A DNA stretch of 64,000 bases from Streptomyces monomycini. Lineage in GTDB: Bacteria > Actinomycetota > Actinomycetes > Streptomycetales > Streptomycetaceae. Location of the stretch: positions 1-64,000 of the forward strand of contig NZ_JAFIQY010000010.1 in NCBI RefSeq assembly GCF_022271435.1, written 5' to 3'. This document shows, piece by piece, positions 1 to 8,594 of the stretch (its first letter is position 1; every line of letters starts with the position of its first letter). Made by a program: the position numbers and the translations under genes. Under the pieces are notes generated by a model that saw only the letters and a program-made list of their open reading frames with translations, searched no databases and had not been told where the DNA came from.

Positions 1-978
1 CCGCGGTTCGGCGGGCGGGGCCACGACCGGCCGCGGGGCCGGGGGCGCGGCCGCGCGGGCGGGCCACGGCGCGTGCGGGTGCAGGAACGGACGGGTCGGG
101 TCCATCGGCGCGCCCGTGCCCGTACCGGCCCGGCCCTGGGCCGCGGTGGGCAACAGCGGCACCAGCGCCTGGTAGACCTCCTGCGCGTCGGTGGGGCGCT
201 CCTGCGGGTCCTTGCCGAGCAGCCGCAGGACCAGTGCCTCCAGCTGTTCGGGCACGTCCGGCCGGAGGCGGCGCACCGGTACGGGCGGCTCGTACAGGTG
301 GCGGTGCAGCACGCCCAGCGCCGTGGAACCGGCGAACGGCACCTCGCCGCTGAGCAGCTCGTGCAGCAGCACACCGAGCGCGTACAGATCCGTGTACGGG
401 CCGACCGAGCCGCCCATCGCCTGCTCGGGCGCCATGTAGGCGGGGCTGCCGATGGGCGATCCGGTGCTGGTCAGGCGGGTGGTGTCGGTGTCCAGGGCGG
501 CGGCGATGCCGAGGTCGAGGACGGTGAGGGTGCCGTCCGGCTTGACCATCACGTTCCGCGGTTTCAGGTCGCGGTGGATGATCGGCACGGCGTGCACGGA
601 CGCCAGCACGGCACACAGCTGCGCCGCGACGCTGACCGCCCACGGCCAGGGGTACGGCTCGTGCTCGGCCAGGTGGTCGGCGAGGTCGGCGCCCTCGACG
701 TACTGCATGACGAGGAAGAGGTCGTCGCCGTCGCTGCCCGCGTCGTGGACGGTGACCAGGCCGGGGTGGTCGACCTGCGCGGTGACGCGGCACTCGCGGA
801 CGAAGCGGCGGCGCATCTCCTCCGCGTCGGGGGTGCCGGACACCCGGTCGGGGCGCAGCAGTTTGACGCCGACGCGGCGGTCGAGGCGGCGGTCGTAGGC
901 GATCCAGACCTGGCCCATGCCGCCTTGGCCGAGCAGCGCGGACAGTTCGTAGCGCTCGGCGACGACGCGTCCGTTCAA
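1..978 (-). CDS. Serine/threonine protein kinase (Hanks type), 3' part outside window
   Basis: The visible 326 codons encode a eukaryotic-like protein kinase followed by the start of a Pro/Ala-rich linker; the rest lies beyond base 1. Seen: glycine loop GQGGMGQV near residues 17-24, the ATP lysine in VGVK (about K39), catalytic loop HRDLKPRN (about residues 135-142), DLG in place of DFG (common in bacterial kinases) and APEQ in the activation loop. The family phosphorylates Ser/Thr on cytoplasmic or membrane partners. The start is a TTG whose last two bases overlap the TGA of the upstream membrane gene (TTGA), with a GGAGGAGGG ribosome site, so the two genes are probably translationally coupled. 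The missing C-terminus (membrane segment, WD40, PASTA or other sensor) cannot be judged. Confidence 0.9.
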   Translation of the reverse strand, partial: MNGRVVAERYELSALLGQGGMGQVWIAYDRRLDRRVGVKLLRPDRVSGTPDAEEMRRRFVRECRVTAQVDHPGLVTVHDAGSDGDDLFLVMQYVEGADLADHLAEHEPYPWPWAVSVAAQLCAVLASVHAVPIIHRDLKPRNVMVKPDGTLTVLDLGIAAALDTDTTRLTSTGSPIGSPAYMAPEQAMGGSVGPYTDLYALGVLLHELLSGEVPFAGSTALGVLHRHLYEPPVPVRRLRPDVPEQLEALVLRLLGKDPQERPTDAQEVYQALVPLLPTAAQGRAGTGTGAPMDPTRPFLHPHAPWPARAAAPPAPRPVVAPPAEPR

Positions 979-1712
979 CGGCCCTCCTCCTTGCGGAGGT
1001 AGTCGCTCAGCTCGTCCAGTTCGGCGCGCACGCGGTCGATGCGCTGGGGCTGGGACGCGTAGGGGGCGGCGGGGGGCTGCTGAGGCGGCAGCCGGGGTCC
1101 GGCGTACGGGTTCGGGGCGGGCGGTGCGGGGGGCTGCGCGGGGGCCGGGGCCTGGGCCTGGGCCGGTCCGGGGTAGCCGTAACCCGCGGCGCCCGGCCCG
1201 GGGGAGCCGTACCCGGTGCCTTCCGGCCCTGGGTAGCCGTACCCGCCGCCGTCCGGCCCCGGATAGCCGTACCCGGTGCCCTCCGGCCCCGGACGGCCGT
1301 ACCCCGTTCCGGCCGCGCCGTAGCCGCTCCCCGCGCCCGCCGTCCCGTACTGCGGCCACTCGGCCGTGACACGCTGCGCGCGCCCGTCGACGACCAGGTA
1401 GTACACGACGGCCCCGGCCATCTGAAGGAGGATCAGCGCCGCGCTGGCGTTCGACTGCCAGGAGTTCTCGTCCCGGCCGCCGGCGACCACGATCGCGGCG
1501 AAGACGAGGGCCAGGTCCGCGCCGAACACCCACCAGCCCAGTGGCCGGCGCTGCACGAGCGCGGCGCGCAGCAGCGTCACCCAGGCCAGGAAGCCGAGGC
1601 TGAGCACGGCCAGTGCCACGAAGACCACCCGCAGCAGGACGACCGTCCGGTGCGGCGCGGGACGGTGCGGCGCGGGGCGGTGCGGCGGTGCTGCCGGGGC
1701 GGGGCCGTGCAT
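975..1712 (-). CDS. Small membrane protein with YGYPGP repeats, coupled to kinase
   Basis: Unrecognised 245-residue membrane protein. After a short His/Pro-rich N-terminus there are three hydrophobic segments (about residues 25-47, 55-73 and 83-103), then a glycine/tyrosine/proline tail with about five degenerate repeats of the YGYPGPEG type, an Ala/Pro/Gln stretch, and a charged C-terminal helix ending DYLRKEEGR. The ATG at 1712 is chosen because CAGGAGCAGTC precedes it; an in-frame ATG 31 codons upstream lacks a good ribosome site. The stop overlaps the kinase start by four bases, so it is probably the membrane partner or a substrate of that kinase (inference). Repeats of this kind are usual in cytoplasmic tails of actinobacterial membrane proteins. 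Confidence 0.75.
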   Translation of the reverse strand: MHGPAPAAPPHRPAPHRPAPHRTVVLLRVVFVALAVLSLGFLAWVTLLRAALVQRRPLGWWVFGADLALVFAAIVVAGGRDENSWQSNASAALILLQMAGAVVYYLVVDGRAQRVTAEWPQYGTAGAGSGYGAAGTGYGRPGPEGTGYGYPGPDGGGYGYPGPEGTGYGSPGPGAAGYGYPGPAQAQAPAPAQPPAPPAPNPYAGPRLPPQQPPAAPYASQPQRIDRVRAELDELSDYLRKEEGR

Positions 1713-1832
1713 GACTGCTCCTGACGGATCGAGGCCCGGCGTGGGGCGGTGGGTGCGGTTGCCGGGACATGCTCGGCCTGGTGAGATCGAGCGTATATAC
1801 GACACCGCTGAGGCCGCCGGGGTTGTAGGAAA

Positions 1833-4019
1833 TCAGCCAGGCGTCACCGAACCGTCCGTCAGACCGTCGTGGAGCCCCTGCACGAGCTGTTCGCCCAGCC
1901 GGGCGGCGAGGCGCAGGGTCTCCTCGAAGGCGGCCAGTTCGCGGAAGCGCCGACCGTAGCGGAGCTGGTCGGCCAGCGGCAGCCGCGGGAGCTGGAGGCG
2001 GCGGACGTCCAGGCGGGTGGCGGTGGACGCGTAGCTGCTGGCCTGCCGGGTGTTGGCGGTGCCGCGCAGGAAGCCCGCGAGGAACCACGGGTCGAGGGCG
2101 GCCGGGTCGGGCCGCAGGAGGAAGAGGTTGCGGCCGAGGGCGGCGCCCGCGGTGGCCTCGTCGACGACGCGGGCGACGGCGTCGCCGCCCAGGACGGGCA
2201 CCACGACGTCCCCGGCCGCCACGAGCACGGGCTCCTCGGCGGGTCCGCTGCTCTCGGGCAGCGCGCCGCCGGGTGCCGTGCCGCCGATGACGTCGTGCTC
2301 GGTGAGGACGGCGGGCGCGGTGTCCGCGGTCGCGGTGCCGGGGCCGCCGGCGCGCAGCACGAGGGCACCGGCGCGGGCGAGTTCGCCGACGGTGGTCAGC
2401 GGCCAGCGGGCGGGCGCGGCGTCGGGGCCGCCCGCCGCGGCCGGGGTCAGCTCGGCCGTACGGGACAGGGTGGTGGCCAGCCGCTCCCGGACGGTGGCCA
2501 GTTCGGCGAGGCCGCCGGCGGCCGAGGGGGGCGGCAGGTGGCGGGCCGGGGCCAGGTCCACGTCGTCGCCGAGCAGGTCGATGGCGGCCAGGGCGCGCCG
2601 TACGCCGGGCCGTTCCTCGACCCCGCCGTCCCGGTCGAACGCTTCCCACGCCTCCAGCGCGGTGGTCCGTACGGCCTGCCAGTCGGGCCTGTCCCGGCCG
2701 GGGGCGCCGCCCGCGGCGAGGGCCGCGGTGTCGACGACGAGGAGGTGCGGCGAGGGCTGGGCGGCGGCGCCCGGCCTGCGCAGGACCCACAGGTGCAGCG
2801 GGATGCCGTACGGCGGTGCCGCCCCGGCGGGCAGGGCGATCACGGCGCGCAGGGCGCCGCGGCGCAGCAGGTCGGCGCGGATGCGGCGGCCGGAGCGGCG
2901 GGACGCGGCGGCGGGCGGCATCAGCAGGACGGCGGTGCCGCCCTCGCGCAGCCGGGCCAGCGCGTGCTGCACCCAGGCCAGTTCGGATTCCGTACGGGCC
3001 GGGAAGCCGTACTCCCAGCGCGGGTCGTAGGCCAGTTCGTCGTGGCCCCAGTTGCGTTCGTTGAACGGCGGGTGGGCGAGGACGGCGTCGGCGGCGAGCT
3101 GGGGGAAGGCGTCGGCGCGCAGGGTGTCGGCGGCGTGCACGCGCACCTGGGCGGCGGGGGCGTGCAGCGCCAGGCGCAGCGCGGTGAGCGCGGCCAGGTC
3201 CGGGTCGGCCTCCTGCCCGTACAGCTCCGCGGTGTCCTCGGCGGCGTCGGCGGCCGCGTCCAGGAGGCTGCCGGTGCCGCTCGCCGGGTCCAGGACGGTA
3301 CGGGCCGGTCCGGCCAGCGCGGCCATCAGGGCGGCCGGGCCGGGCGGGGTGAGGGTGTACTGCCGGGGGTTGGCGTCCAGGTGACGGCCCAGCAGGAACT
3401 CGAAGGCCGGTACGGCGCCGTCCTCGCCGGCGGCGAGTTCCGCGGTGGCCCGTACGAGGGCGGCGGAGGGCAGGAGGGCGTCGCGGGTCAGGCCGTGCAC
3501 GGGGTGGTGGCGGCCCAGGTGGGCGGCGAGCACCGAGGCGAGGGGGGCGGGCAGCAGGCCGGCCAGTTCGGTGTCGTCGGCGGCCTCGTTCAGGCGGCGC
3601 CAGGCGGCGGGCCGGTCGCGGACGAACAGCAGGACGGCGCCGGCGTGCCGCAGGGCGGTGGCGGCGCCGTCCGGGTGGGAGACGAGCTGCTGCCAGACCC
3701 GTTCGCGCAGCGGCACCTCGGCGAGTTTGCCCTGGGCGCGCAGCCAGTGCTCGACGTCGGCGAGGGCGAAGGTGGGGCTGGTCTCCGTACCGCCGACGGG
3801 CCGGGGGAAGCCGGTGTGCCGGCGGCGCCAGTTGCTGACCGCGGCGCGGCCGACGCCGGCCAGCCGGGCGATGCCGGCGGCGGTCACCTCGGTCACGGGC
3901 GCGGGCTCCGGGTCGTCGGCCGGTCCGCTGTCCGTCGTCGCTGCTGTCTCCGCCACCTGGCCGGCTCCCGTCCGCTCGCGCCCTGACCTGCCTGTGTCGC
4001 CGAGCATACCCACGAACAT
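1833..4019 (-). CDS. HTH-N-6 adenine DNA methylase-like protein with altered motif IV
   Basis: A 728-residue protein. Residues about 45-78 form a helix-turn-helix (AAGIARLAGVGRAAVSNW) unlike ordinary HsdM. The SAM-binding motif DPASGTGS lies near residue 243. The catalytic motif IV reads HPPF (about 316-319) where the family has N/D/S-PP-F/Y. A C-terminal region (about 530-728) resembles a type I specificity/target-recognition half. Known family role: methylation of adenine N6. No HsdR, HsdS or other restriction gene lies nearby, so it may be an orphan methylase or a DNA-binding regulator that lost catalysis (inference). The ATG at 4019 has AAGGGGGTGG upstream; an ATG four codons later is possible. 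Confidence 0.8.
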   Translation of the reverse strand: MFVGMLGDTGRSGRERTGAGQVAETAATTDSGPADDPEPAPVTEVTAAGIARLAGVGRAAVSNWRRRHTGFPRPVGGTETSPTFALADVEHWLRAQGKLAEVPLRERVWQQLVSHPDGAATALRHAGAVLLFVRDRPAAWRRLNEAADDTELAGLLPAPLASVLAAHLGRHHPVHGLTRDALLPSAALVRATAELAAGEDGAVPAFEFLLGRHLDANPRQYTLTPPGPAALMAALAGPARTVLDPASGTGSLLDAAADAAEDTAELYGQEADPDLAALTALRLALHAPAAQVRVHAADTLRADAFPQLAADAVLAHPPFNERNWGHDELAYDPRWEYGFPARTESELAWVQHALARLREGGTAVLLMPPAAASRRSGRRIRADLLRRGALRAVIALPAGAAPPYGIPLHLWVLRRPGAAAQPSPHLLVVDTAALAAGGAPGRDRPDWQAVRTTALEAWEAFDRDGGVEERPGVRRALAAIDLLGDDVDLAPARHLPPPSAAGGLAELATVRERLATTLSRTAELTPAAAGGPDAAPARWPLTTVGELARAGALVLRAGGPGTATADTAPAVLTEHDVIGGTAPGGALPESSGPAEEPVLVAAGDVVVPVLGGDAVARVVDEATAGAALGRNLFLLRPDPAALDPWFLAGFLRGTANTRQASSYASTATRLDVRRLQLPRLPLADQLRYGRRFRELAAFEETLRLAARLGEQLVQGLHDGLTDGSVTPG

Positions 4020-4054
4020 GCCACCACCCCCTTCACGGCGTGAATTAACCCCAC

Positions 4055-4096
4055 TTCGTGTTTCGTGTTGACTCGGTTCACAGGTGGTGCTGTTAT
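4055..4096 (+). promoter_or_regulatory. Candidate promoter with direct repeats between divergent genes
   Basis: Two TTCGTG direct repeats (4055-4060 and 4062-4067) abut a TTGACT -35-like hexamer (4068-4073). A TGTTAT -10-like hexamer follows after 17 bases (4091-4096). It would drive the DUF4190-type gene at 4213. The same 193-base gap must also hold the methylase promoter on the other strand, so the repeats could serve either gene. The -10 match is weak. Confidence 0.35.
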
Positions 4097-4212
4097 TGAC
4101 CCACCGCACCACCGGTTCACACAACGGAACCGGCTCGTCCCGGTTCGTAGCGCACCCCTGCGCCCTGAACCGCCGATCTCCCGCTCCAGCGCCCGGAAGG
4201 GGCCGTATCTCC

Positions 4213-4992
4213 ATGTCGCACCAGATGCACCACCCGCACGCGCCGCAGCCCCCGACGGGCATGCCGCCGCAGCAGGCCGCCCGCAACGGACTGGGCATCG
4301 CCGCGCTCACCCTCGGCATCATCGGCACCCTCAGCGGCCTGATCCCGCTGCTCTTCTGGCTGGCCGGCATCCTCGGCGTACTGGCCCTGATCTTCGGCCT
4401 GGTGGGACTCGGCAGAGTCAAGCGCAGGCAGGCCACCAACAAGGGCGTGGCCGTGACCGGCACGGTCTTCGGTGTCCTCGCGCTGATCGCGTCGGTGGTC
4501 GGCCTGATCGTCACCGTGACCGCGGTCGACCAGGCGGTGAAGGAGGTCAACAAGGCCCTGGAGGGCTCGGAGGCCAAGCCGAAGGACGGCGGCGCGGCCA
4601 CGAAGGAGTACCAGGGCGGCGCCACCGCCGTCTACGGCACCGGCCTGAACGTCACCGTCTCCAAGCCCGCCTCCTTCACCCCCGGCGAGTTCGCGATCGG
4701 GCACACGAAGGGCAACAAGTCCTACAAGGTCACCGTGCGGCTGGAGAACAAGGGCACCAAGGACGTCGCCGCTGACCTGGTGACGGTCGAGGCGCGGGCC
4801 GGCAAGGACGGCAAGCCCGCCGAGCGGATCTACGACGACAAGTCCGGCGCCGGCTTCAGCGGCACCATGACGGCCGGCAAGACCGCCACCGCCGACTTCG
4901 CCTTCGACGTGCCGGCCGGCGCGAAGACCCTGGACGTCGAGGTCCGCCCCGGCTTCGACCACAAGGCGACCCACTGGCAGCTCACGCTCTGA
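4213..4992 (+). CDS. DUF4190/DUF4352-type membrane protein
   Basis: A 259-residue protein. A His/Pro/Gln-rich N-terminus (1-24) is followed by two close hydrophobic segments (about 26-45 and 47-67), a basic loop and a third segment (about 78-104), together typical of DUF4190. Residues about 135-259 form an extracellular beta-rich domain like DUF4352 (telokin-like), with the conserved pattern of a folded module after a Lys/Gly linker. Function unknown; members of this architecture are common in Streptomyces and are surface exposed. The ATG at 4213 lies downstream of GGAAGGGG and matches the usual MSxQ start of the family; longer frames upstream lack a ribosome site. Confidence 0.8.
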   Translation: MSHQMHHPHAPQPPTGMPPQQAARNGLGIAALTLGIIGTLSGLIPLLFWLAGILGVLALIFGLVGLGRVKRRQATNKGVAVTGTVFGVLALIASVVGLIVTVTAVDQAVKEVNKALEGSEAKPKDGGAATKEYQGGATAVYGTGLNVTVSKPASFTPGEFAIGHTKGNKSYKVTVRLENKGTKDVAADLVTVEARAGKDGKPAERIYDDKSGAGFSGTMTAGKTATADFAFDVPAGAKTLDVEVRPGFDHKATHWQLTL

Positions 4993-5014
4993 CCGTACGG
5001 ACCGCCCACAGACC

Positions 5015-5059
5015 GGCCGCCGGCCCGGAACCGCAGCACGCGGAACCGGGCCGGCGGCC
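5015..5059. terminator. Bidirectional terminator hairpin
   Basis: Perfect 14-base inverted repeat (GGCCGCCGGCCCGG at 5015-5028, its complement at 5046-5059) with a 17-base loop. It sits in the 90-base gap between two convergent genes, so it can stop transcription from both. There is no T-run, as is usual for Streptomyces terminators. Confidence 0.65.
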
Positions 5060-5082
5060 TGTCGCACACCCCCGTACCGCCC

Positions 5083-5880
5083 CTACTCGGCGGTGAACCG
5101 TTCCGGCGCCTCCGTCGGCCCGCCGCCCGCCGGCAGCTTCAGCTTCGGGCACCCGCCGAGCACCTGGGTCATCGCGTCCTTCTCCCCCTGCGTCACCCAC
5201 AGCCCGTACTTCTTCTTCACCGCCACCTGGTGCGCCACGTAGTCACAGCGGTAGGCCTTGTTGGCGGGCAGCCACGTCGCCGCGTCCCCGTCGCCCTTCT
5301 GCCGGTTGGCGGAGGAGTCGGCGGCGATCAGGTTGAGCGGATCGTTGGCGAGCGCGACGCGCTTGCGGCCCGGCCACTGCTGCGCGCCCTTCTGCCACGC
5401 GTCCGACAGCGCCACGAGGTGGTCTATGTCCACCTTGCTGCGCCCGCGCTCGTACTGGACCGCCTGGCCGGTGTACGGGTCCTTCTTCAGCGTCCCGGAG
5501 GCGACCTTGCAATGGCCGTCGGTGAACCGCACCTCCGTCAGGTCCCGCTTGAGGATGTCGTCGCGCGTGCCGCAGTGGTTGCCGTCCGTGTCGGCCCAGG
5601 CCGTGCCGAAGCGCGCGCGAGTGTAACCGGTCTTGGGGGCGCGACCCTTGACGGTGAGCGTGCCGACGGCGTGCAGCGCGGTGCCGCCCGCGGCGGGAAC
5701 GGACGACGCCGTACCGCCGTCTTCTCCCGTACCGCCCCCTTTGCCGCCGCCGGGTGTGCAGCCGGTGAGGGCGAGCAGCGCGGCCAGCCCGGCCGCGGCG
5801 ACGGCGCCGCCGCGGCGGGTGCTGGGCAGGGTCCTGACGCGGGGCGACGATACGGTCCGTATCCGGTGCAAGAGGGACAT
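5083..5880 (-). CDS. Secreted HNH-family nuclease lipoprotein
   Basis: A 265-residue lipoprotein. A basic N-terminus and hydrophobic stretch (about 25-39) end in the lipobox LTGC (Cys41), followed by a Gly/Thr-rich linker. Residues about 85-250 carry the DUF1524/GmrSD-C type HNH core: DIDHLVAL (151-158) supplies the metal-binding Asp/His, LNLIAADSSANRQKGD (182-197) the downstream Asn/Lys motif. Two cysteine pairs (NHCG, GHCK) probably form disulfides outside the cell. Known role: metal-dependent nuclease of extracellular or competing DNA. It is divergent from the DUF2079 gene, with only 79 bases between starts. Confidence 0.88.
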   Translation of the reverse strand: MSLLHRIRTVSSPRVRTLPSTRRGGAVAAAGLAALLALTGCTPGGGKGGGTGEDGGTASSVPAAGGTALHAVGTLTVKGRAPKTGYTRARFGTAWADTDGNHCGTRDDILKRDLTEVRFTDGHCKVASGTLKKDPYTGQAVQYERGRSKVDIDHLVALSDAWQKGAQQWPGRKRVALANDPLNLIAADSSANRQKGDGDAATWLPANKAYRCDYVAHQVAVKKKYGLWVTQGEKDAMTQVLGGCPKLKLPAGGGPTEAPERFTAE

Positions 5881-5959
5881 CCCATCTCAAAGCAGGCGAC
5901 AATACCGGCCGGTTCAACGGCCTCGGATATCTTTTCGGAAGTTGAGAGTAAGGACGCCC

Positions 5960-7423
5960 ATGGACACGGCCGCAGCAACCGCGACCAGCGGCAGGACGAC
6001 GCCCGTGCCCGCCACCGGAAGCGGATACGCGCCGGCCCCCGGCCGCCTCCGCGCCCGGACCGCCGCCCTGCGCGGCCCGCGCCTGCTCCCCTACTGGACC
6101 GCCGCGGCCTTCTTCGTCCTCTTCGCCACGGTCTCCGTCCTGCGCTTCCGCTCGATGGCGACGTCCTCCTGGGACCTCGGCATATTCGAACAGGCCGTAC
6201 GGGCCTACGCGCACCTGCGGGCTCCGGTCGCCGACCTCAAGGGCCCCGGCACCAACATCCTCGGCGACCACTTCAGCCCCGTCCTGGCCCTGCTCGCCCC
6301 GCTCTACCGGATCTTCCCCAGCGCCCAGACGCTGCTGTTCGCGCAGGCCTTCCTCTTCGCGCTCTCGGCCATGCCGGTGACCCGGATCGCCGTCCGCCTC
6401 CTGGGGCAGGGCCGCGGCCTGGCCGTCGGCGTCGCGTACGGGCTGTCCTGGGGCCTGCAGAAGGCCGTCGACTTCGACTTCCACGAGATCGCCTTCGCCG
6501 TACCGCTGATCGCCTTCGCGCTGGAAGCGGTGCTGCGCGGCCGCTGGACCGCGGCGGTGTGCTGGGCCGCGCCGCTCGTCCTGGTCAAGGAGGACCTGGG
6601 GGTGACCGCCGCCGTCATCGGCGCGCTGATCCTCGTCCGCGCGCGGCGCGCCGTGCCGCTCGCCGTCGCACTCGTCGCCTTCGGCCTCGCGGCCACCGCC
6701 GTCACCCTCGGCATGATCATCCCCGGCTTCAACGGCTCCGGCTCGTACGACTACTGGAACAAGCTCAGCGGCGACGGCGGCCCGGCCCCCCGCATCCCGG
6801 CGGACACCGCCGTCCGCACCCTGCTCTGGCTCCTGTTGCCCACCACCGGCCTGCTCGCGCTGCGCTCGCCCCTGCTGCTGGCCGCACTCCCCACCCTCGG
6901 CTGGCGGTTCCTCTCCCACGAACCGCACTACTGGGGCATCGACTGGCACTACAACGCCGTCCTGATGCCGGTGGTCTTCCTCGCCCTGGCCGATGCCCTG
7001 CCACGCACGCTGGTCTCCGCGCGCCCCTGGCTCCGCGCCTACGCCCACCAGCTGCCCGCCGCCGTACTGGCCGCCGCTCTGGCCCTGACCACCACCCTCC
7101 CGCTCGCCCGCCTCACCGAGGCCGGCACCTACCGCAAACCGCCGTCCGCGACGGCCGCCGAGCACCTGCTGGAACGTATCCCCGACGGCGCCACGGTCGA
7201 GGCCGACATACGGCCCATCTCCCGCCTGACCGACCGCACCCGGGTCTTCTGGATAGGGGACACCCGAGGCATCGACCCCGACTACGTCGCCGTGGAACTG
7301 CACGACGGCCGCAAGCCCGCACAGGCCCTGGAGGACACCCGCAAGCGCCACCCCAAGGCCGTGTACGGCGTCCTCGGCGCCGCCGGCGACATCGCGGTAA
7401 TGCAGCGGACAGGCCGGCTCTGA
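5960..7423 (+). CDS. DUF2079 polytopic membrane protein
   Basis: A 487-residue integral membrane protein of the DUF2079 family. A cytoplasmic N-terminus of about 50 residues precedes roughly ten to eleven hydrophobic segments, including the conserved first loop with SSWDLGIFEQ and GDHFSP, where acidic residues correspond to the donor site of GT-C glycosyltransferases. The family is thought to transfer sugars from lipid carriers, but no substrate is established. The ATG at 5960 follows GTAAGGA; longer upstream frames would run into the divergent nuclease gene. It is followed after 17 bases by the CPT-like gene, so the two may be co-transcribed. Confidence 0.85.
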   Translation: MDTAAATATSGRTTPVPATGSGYAPAPGRLRARTAALRGPRLLPYWTAAAFFVLFATVSVLRFRSMATSSWDLGIFEQAVRAYAHLRAPVADLKGPGTNILGDHFSPVLALLAPLYRIFPSAQTLLFAQAFLFALSAMPVTRIAVRLLGQGRGLAVGVAYGLSWGLQKAVDFDFHEIAFAVPLIAFALEAVLRGRWTAAVCWAAPLVLVKEDLGVTAAVIGALILVRARRAVPLAVALVAFGLAATAVTLGMIIPGFNGSGSYDYWNKLSGDGGPAPRIPADTAVRTLLWLLLPTTGLLALRSPLLLAALPTLGWRFLSHEPHYWGIDWHYNAVLMPVVFLALADALPRTLVSARPWLRAYAHQLPAAVLAAALALTTTLPLARLTEAGTYRKPPSATAAEHLLERIPDGATVEADIRPISRLTDRTRVFWIGDTRGIDPDYVAVELHDGRKPAQALEDTRKRHPKAVYGVLGAAGDIAVMQRTGRL

Positions 7424-7440
7424 CTCCGTACGGTGGCCCG

Positions 7441-8010
7441 ATGACCACCGGCCCGTCCCGCACCCGTACCGACGTCGTCGTCCTGAACGGCGGCTCCAGC
7501 TCCGGCACTTCCACCCTGATCCGGCAGCTCCAGGAGATCCTGCCCCGGCCCTGGCTGACGTTCGGCGTCGACTCCTTCATCGAGGCCCTGCCACCCTCGC
7601 TCGTCATACCGGAGGCGTCCGGGGCCGCACCGGGCCTCGGCCTCGCCCCCGACGGCAGCATCACCGTCGGCCCGGTCTTCCGCGCCCTCCAGAACGACTG
7701 GCAGGAAGGCGTCGCCGCCATCGCCCGCACGGGCACCGGCGTCCTCCTGGACGAGGTCTTCCTCGGCGGCGCCGAAGGCCAGGAACGCTGGCGCCGCGCG
7801 CTGAAGGGCCTGACGGTGCTGTGGGTCGGCGTGCGCTGCGCCCCGGAGACGGCCGCCGCCCGCGAGGCCGCGCGCGGCGACCGGATCACCGGCATGGCCG
7901 AGTCGCAGGCCGCACTGGTCCATCGGCGCGTCGTCTACGACGTGGAGGTCGACACCGGCGTCGACGATCCCCTCACCTGCGCTCGGCGGATCGCCGCGTA
8001 CGTGGGGTGA
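7441..8010 (+). CDS. Chloramphenicol phosphotransferase-like protein, P-loop Lys replaced
   Basis: A 189-residue protein closely resembling chloramphenicol 3-O-phosphotransferase (CPT) of S. venezuelae. Matching blocks include LNGGSSSG, FGVDSFIEA, LDEVFLGGA, ERWRRAL, VLWVGVRC and a YDVEVDT C-terminus. The proposed catalytic Asp is kept (about D44 in FGVDS). The Walker A, normally GGSSxGKS, reads GGSSSGTST, so the ATP-phosphate-binding lysine is threonine (T23). Known CPT makes inactive phospho-chloramphenicol; with this change kinase activity is doubtful. It lies 17 bases after the DUF2079 gene and has only a weak GGTGG ribosome site. Confidence 0.85.
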   Translation: MTTGPSRTRTDVVVLNGGSSSGTSTLIRQLQEILPRPWLTFGVDSFIEALPPSLVIPEASGAAPGLGLAPDGSITVGPVFRALQNDWQEGVAAIARTGTGVLLDEVFLGGAEGQERWRRALKGLTVLWVGVRCAPETAAAREAARGDRITGMAESQAALVHRRVVYDVEVDTGVDDPLTCARRIAAYVG

Positions 8011-8069
8011 GGGCAGGCGGCGGACCGTTTCCGCGCACCGCCGGTACGGACGCCGCGCGCGGGCACGGC

Positions 8070-8594
8070 TCACTGCCAGTGCGGACGCCCGCTCTGCATC
8101 TCGCAGGACAGCGTCGCACCGTGCGAGTCCTTCGTGGTCAGACCGAGGTGGGCCTTCTTGCAGAACTGGCCGCGGCGGTAGTGGTTGCCGGACGGCGCGA
8201 GGATCACATCGTCGGAGGCGTCACTGCCGGAACCACCGGAGCTGGAGCTGGAGCCGGAACCGCCGGAGTCGGTCCCGCCGGAGGACGAACCGCCGGAACC
8301 GGAGCCCGAACCTCCGCCGGTCCGGGGCGCCTTACGCGTCGGCGCGGGCGGCTCGGCGGCCTCAGGCGTGGGCGTCGGCGTGGGCGTGGCAGTCGGCGTG
8401 GCAGTCGGCGTGGCGCTGGGGCTCGGGCTCTCGGTCGGCGACGCGGACGGCGAAGGCGTCGCGGAGGCTGTCGCGGACGGGCTCGCCGCGCCCCCCTTGT
8501 CCGCACCGCCGTCCGGTGTGCATCCGGAGAGGGCGACCAGGGCCGCGGTGATCAGGGAGGCGGCGGACAGGGCGGCGCGGCGGGGTCTTATCAC
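8070..8594 (-). CDS. Putative lipoprotein with Ser/Thr/Pro-rich linker
   Basis: Unrecognised secreted protein of 174 residues if translation starts at the GTG at 8594. Basic residues RPRR and a hydrophobic stretch lead to the lipobox LSGC (Cys25). A long linker of Ser/Ala/Thr/Pro repeats (PTATPTATPTPTP type) then Gly/Ser runs spans about residues 35-125. The last 40 residues (from GNHYRRGQFC to the end) hold two cysteines and look like the only folded part. That C-terminal module recurs in Streptomyces lipoproteins of unknown function. An ATG at 8642 would add 16 residues before the signal and lacks a ribosome site. Confidence 0.65.
   Translation of the reverse strand: MIRPRRAALSAASLITAALVALSGCTPDGGADKGGAASPSATASATPSPSASPTESPSPSATPTATPTATPTPTPTPEAAEPPAPTRKAPRTGGGSGSGSGGSSSGGTDSGGSGSSSSSGGSGSDASDDVILAPSGNHYRRGQFCKKAHLGLTTKDSHGATLSCEMQSGRPHWQ

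Noticed and set aside
7441..8010. Reading-frame error explaining the CPT P-loop change
   Set aside because: The frame is intact on both sides and flanking residues match CPT, so it is a substitution, not a shift.
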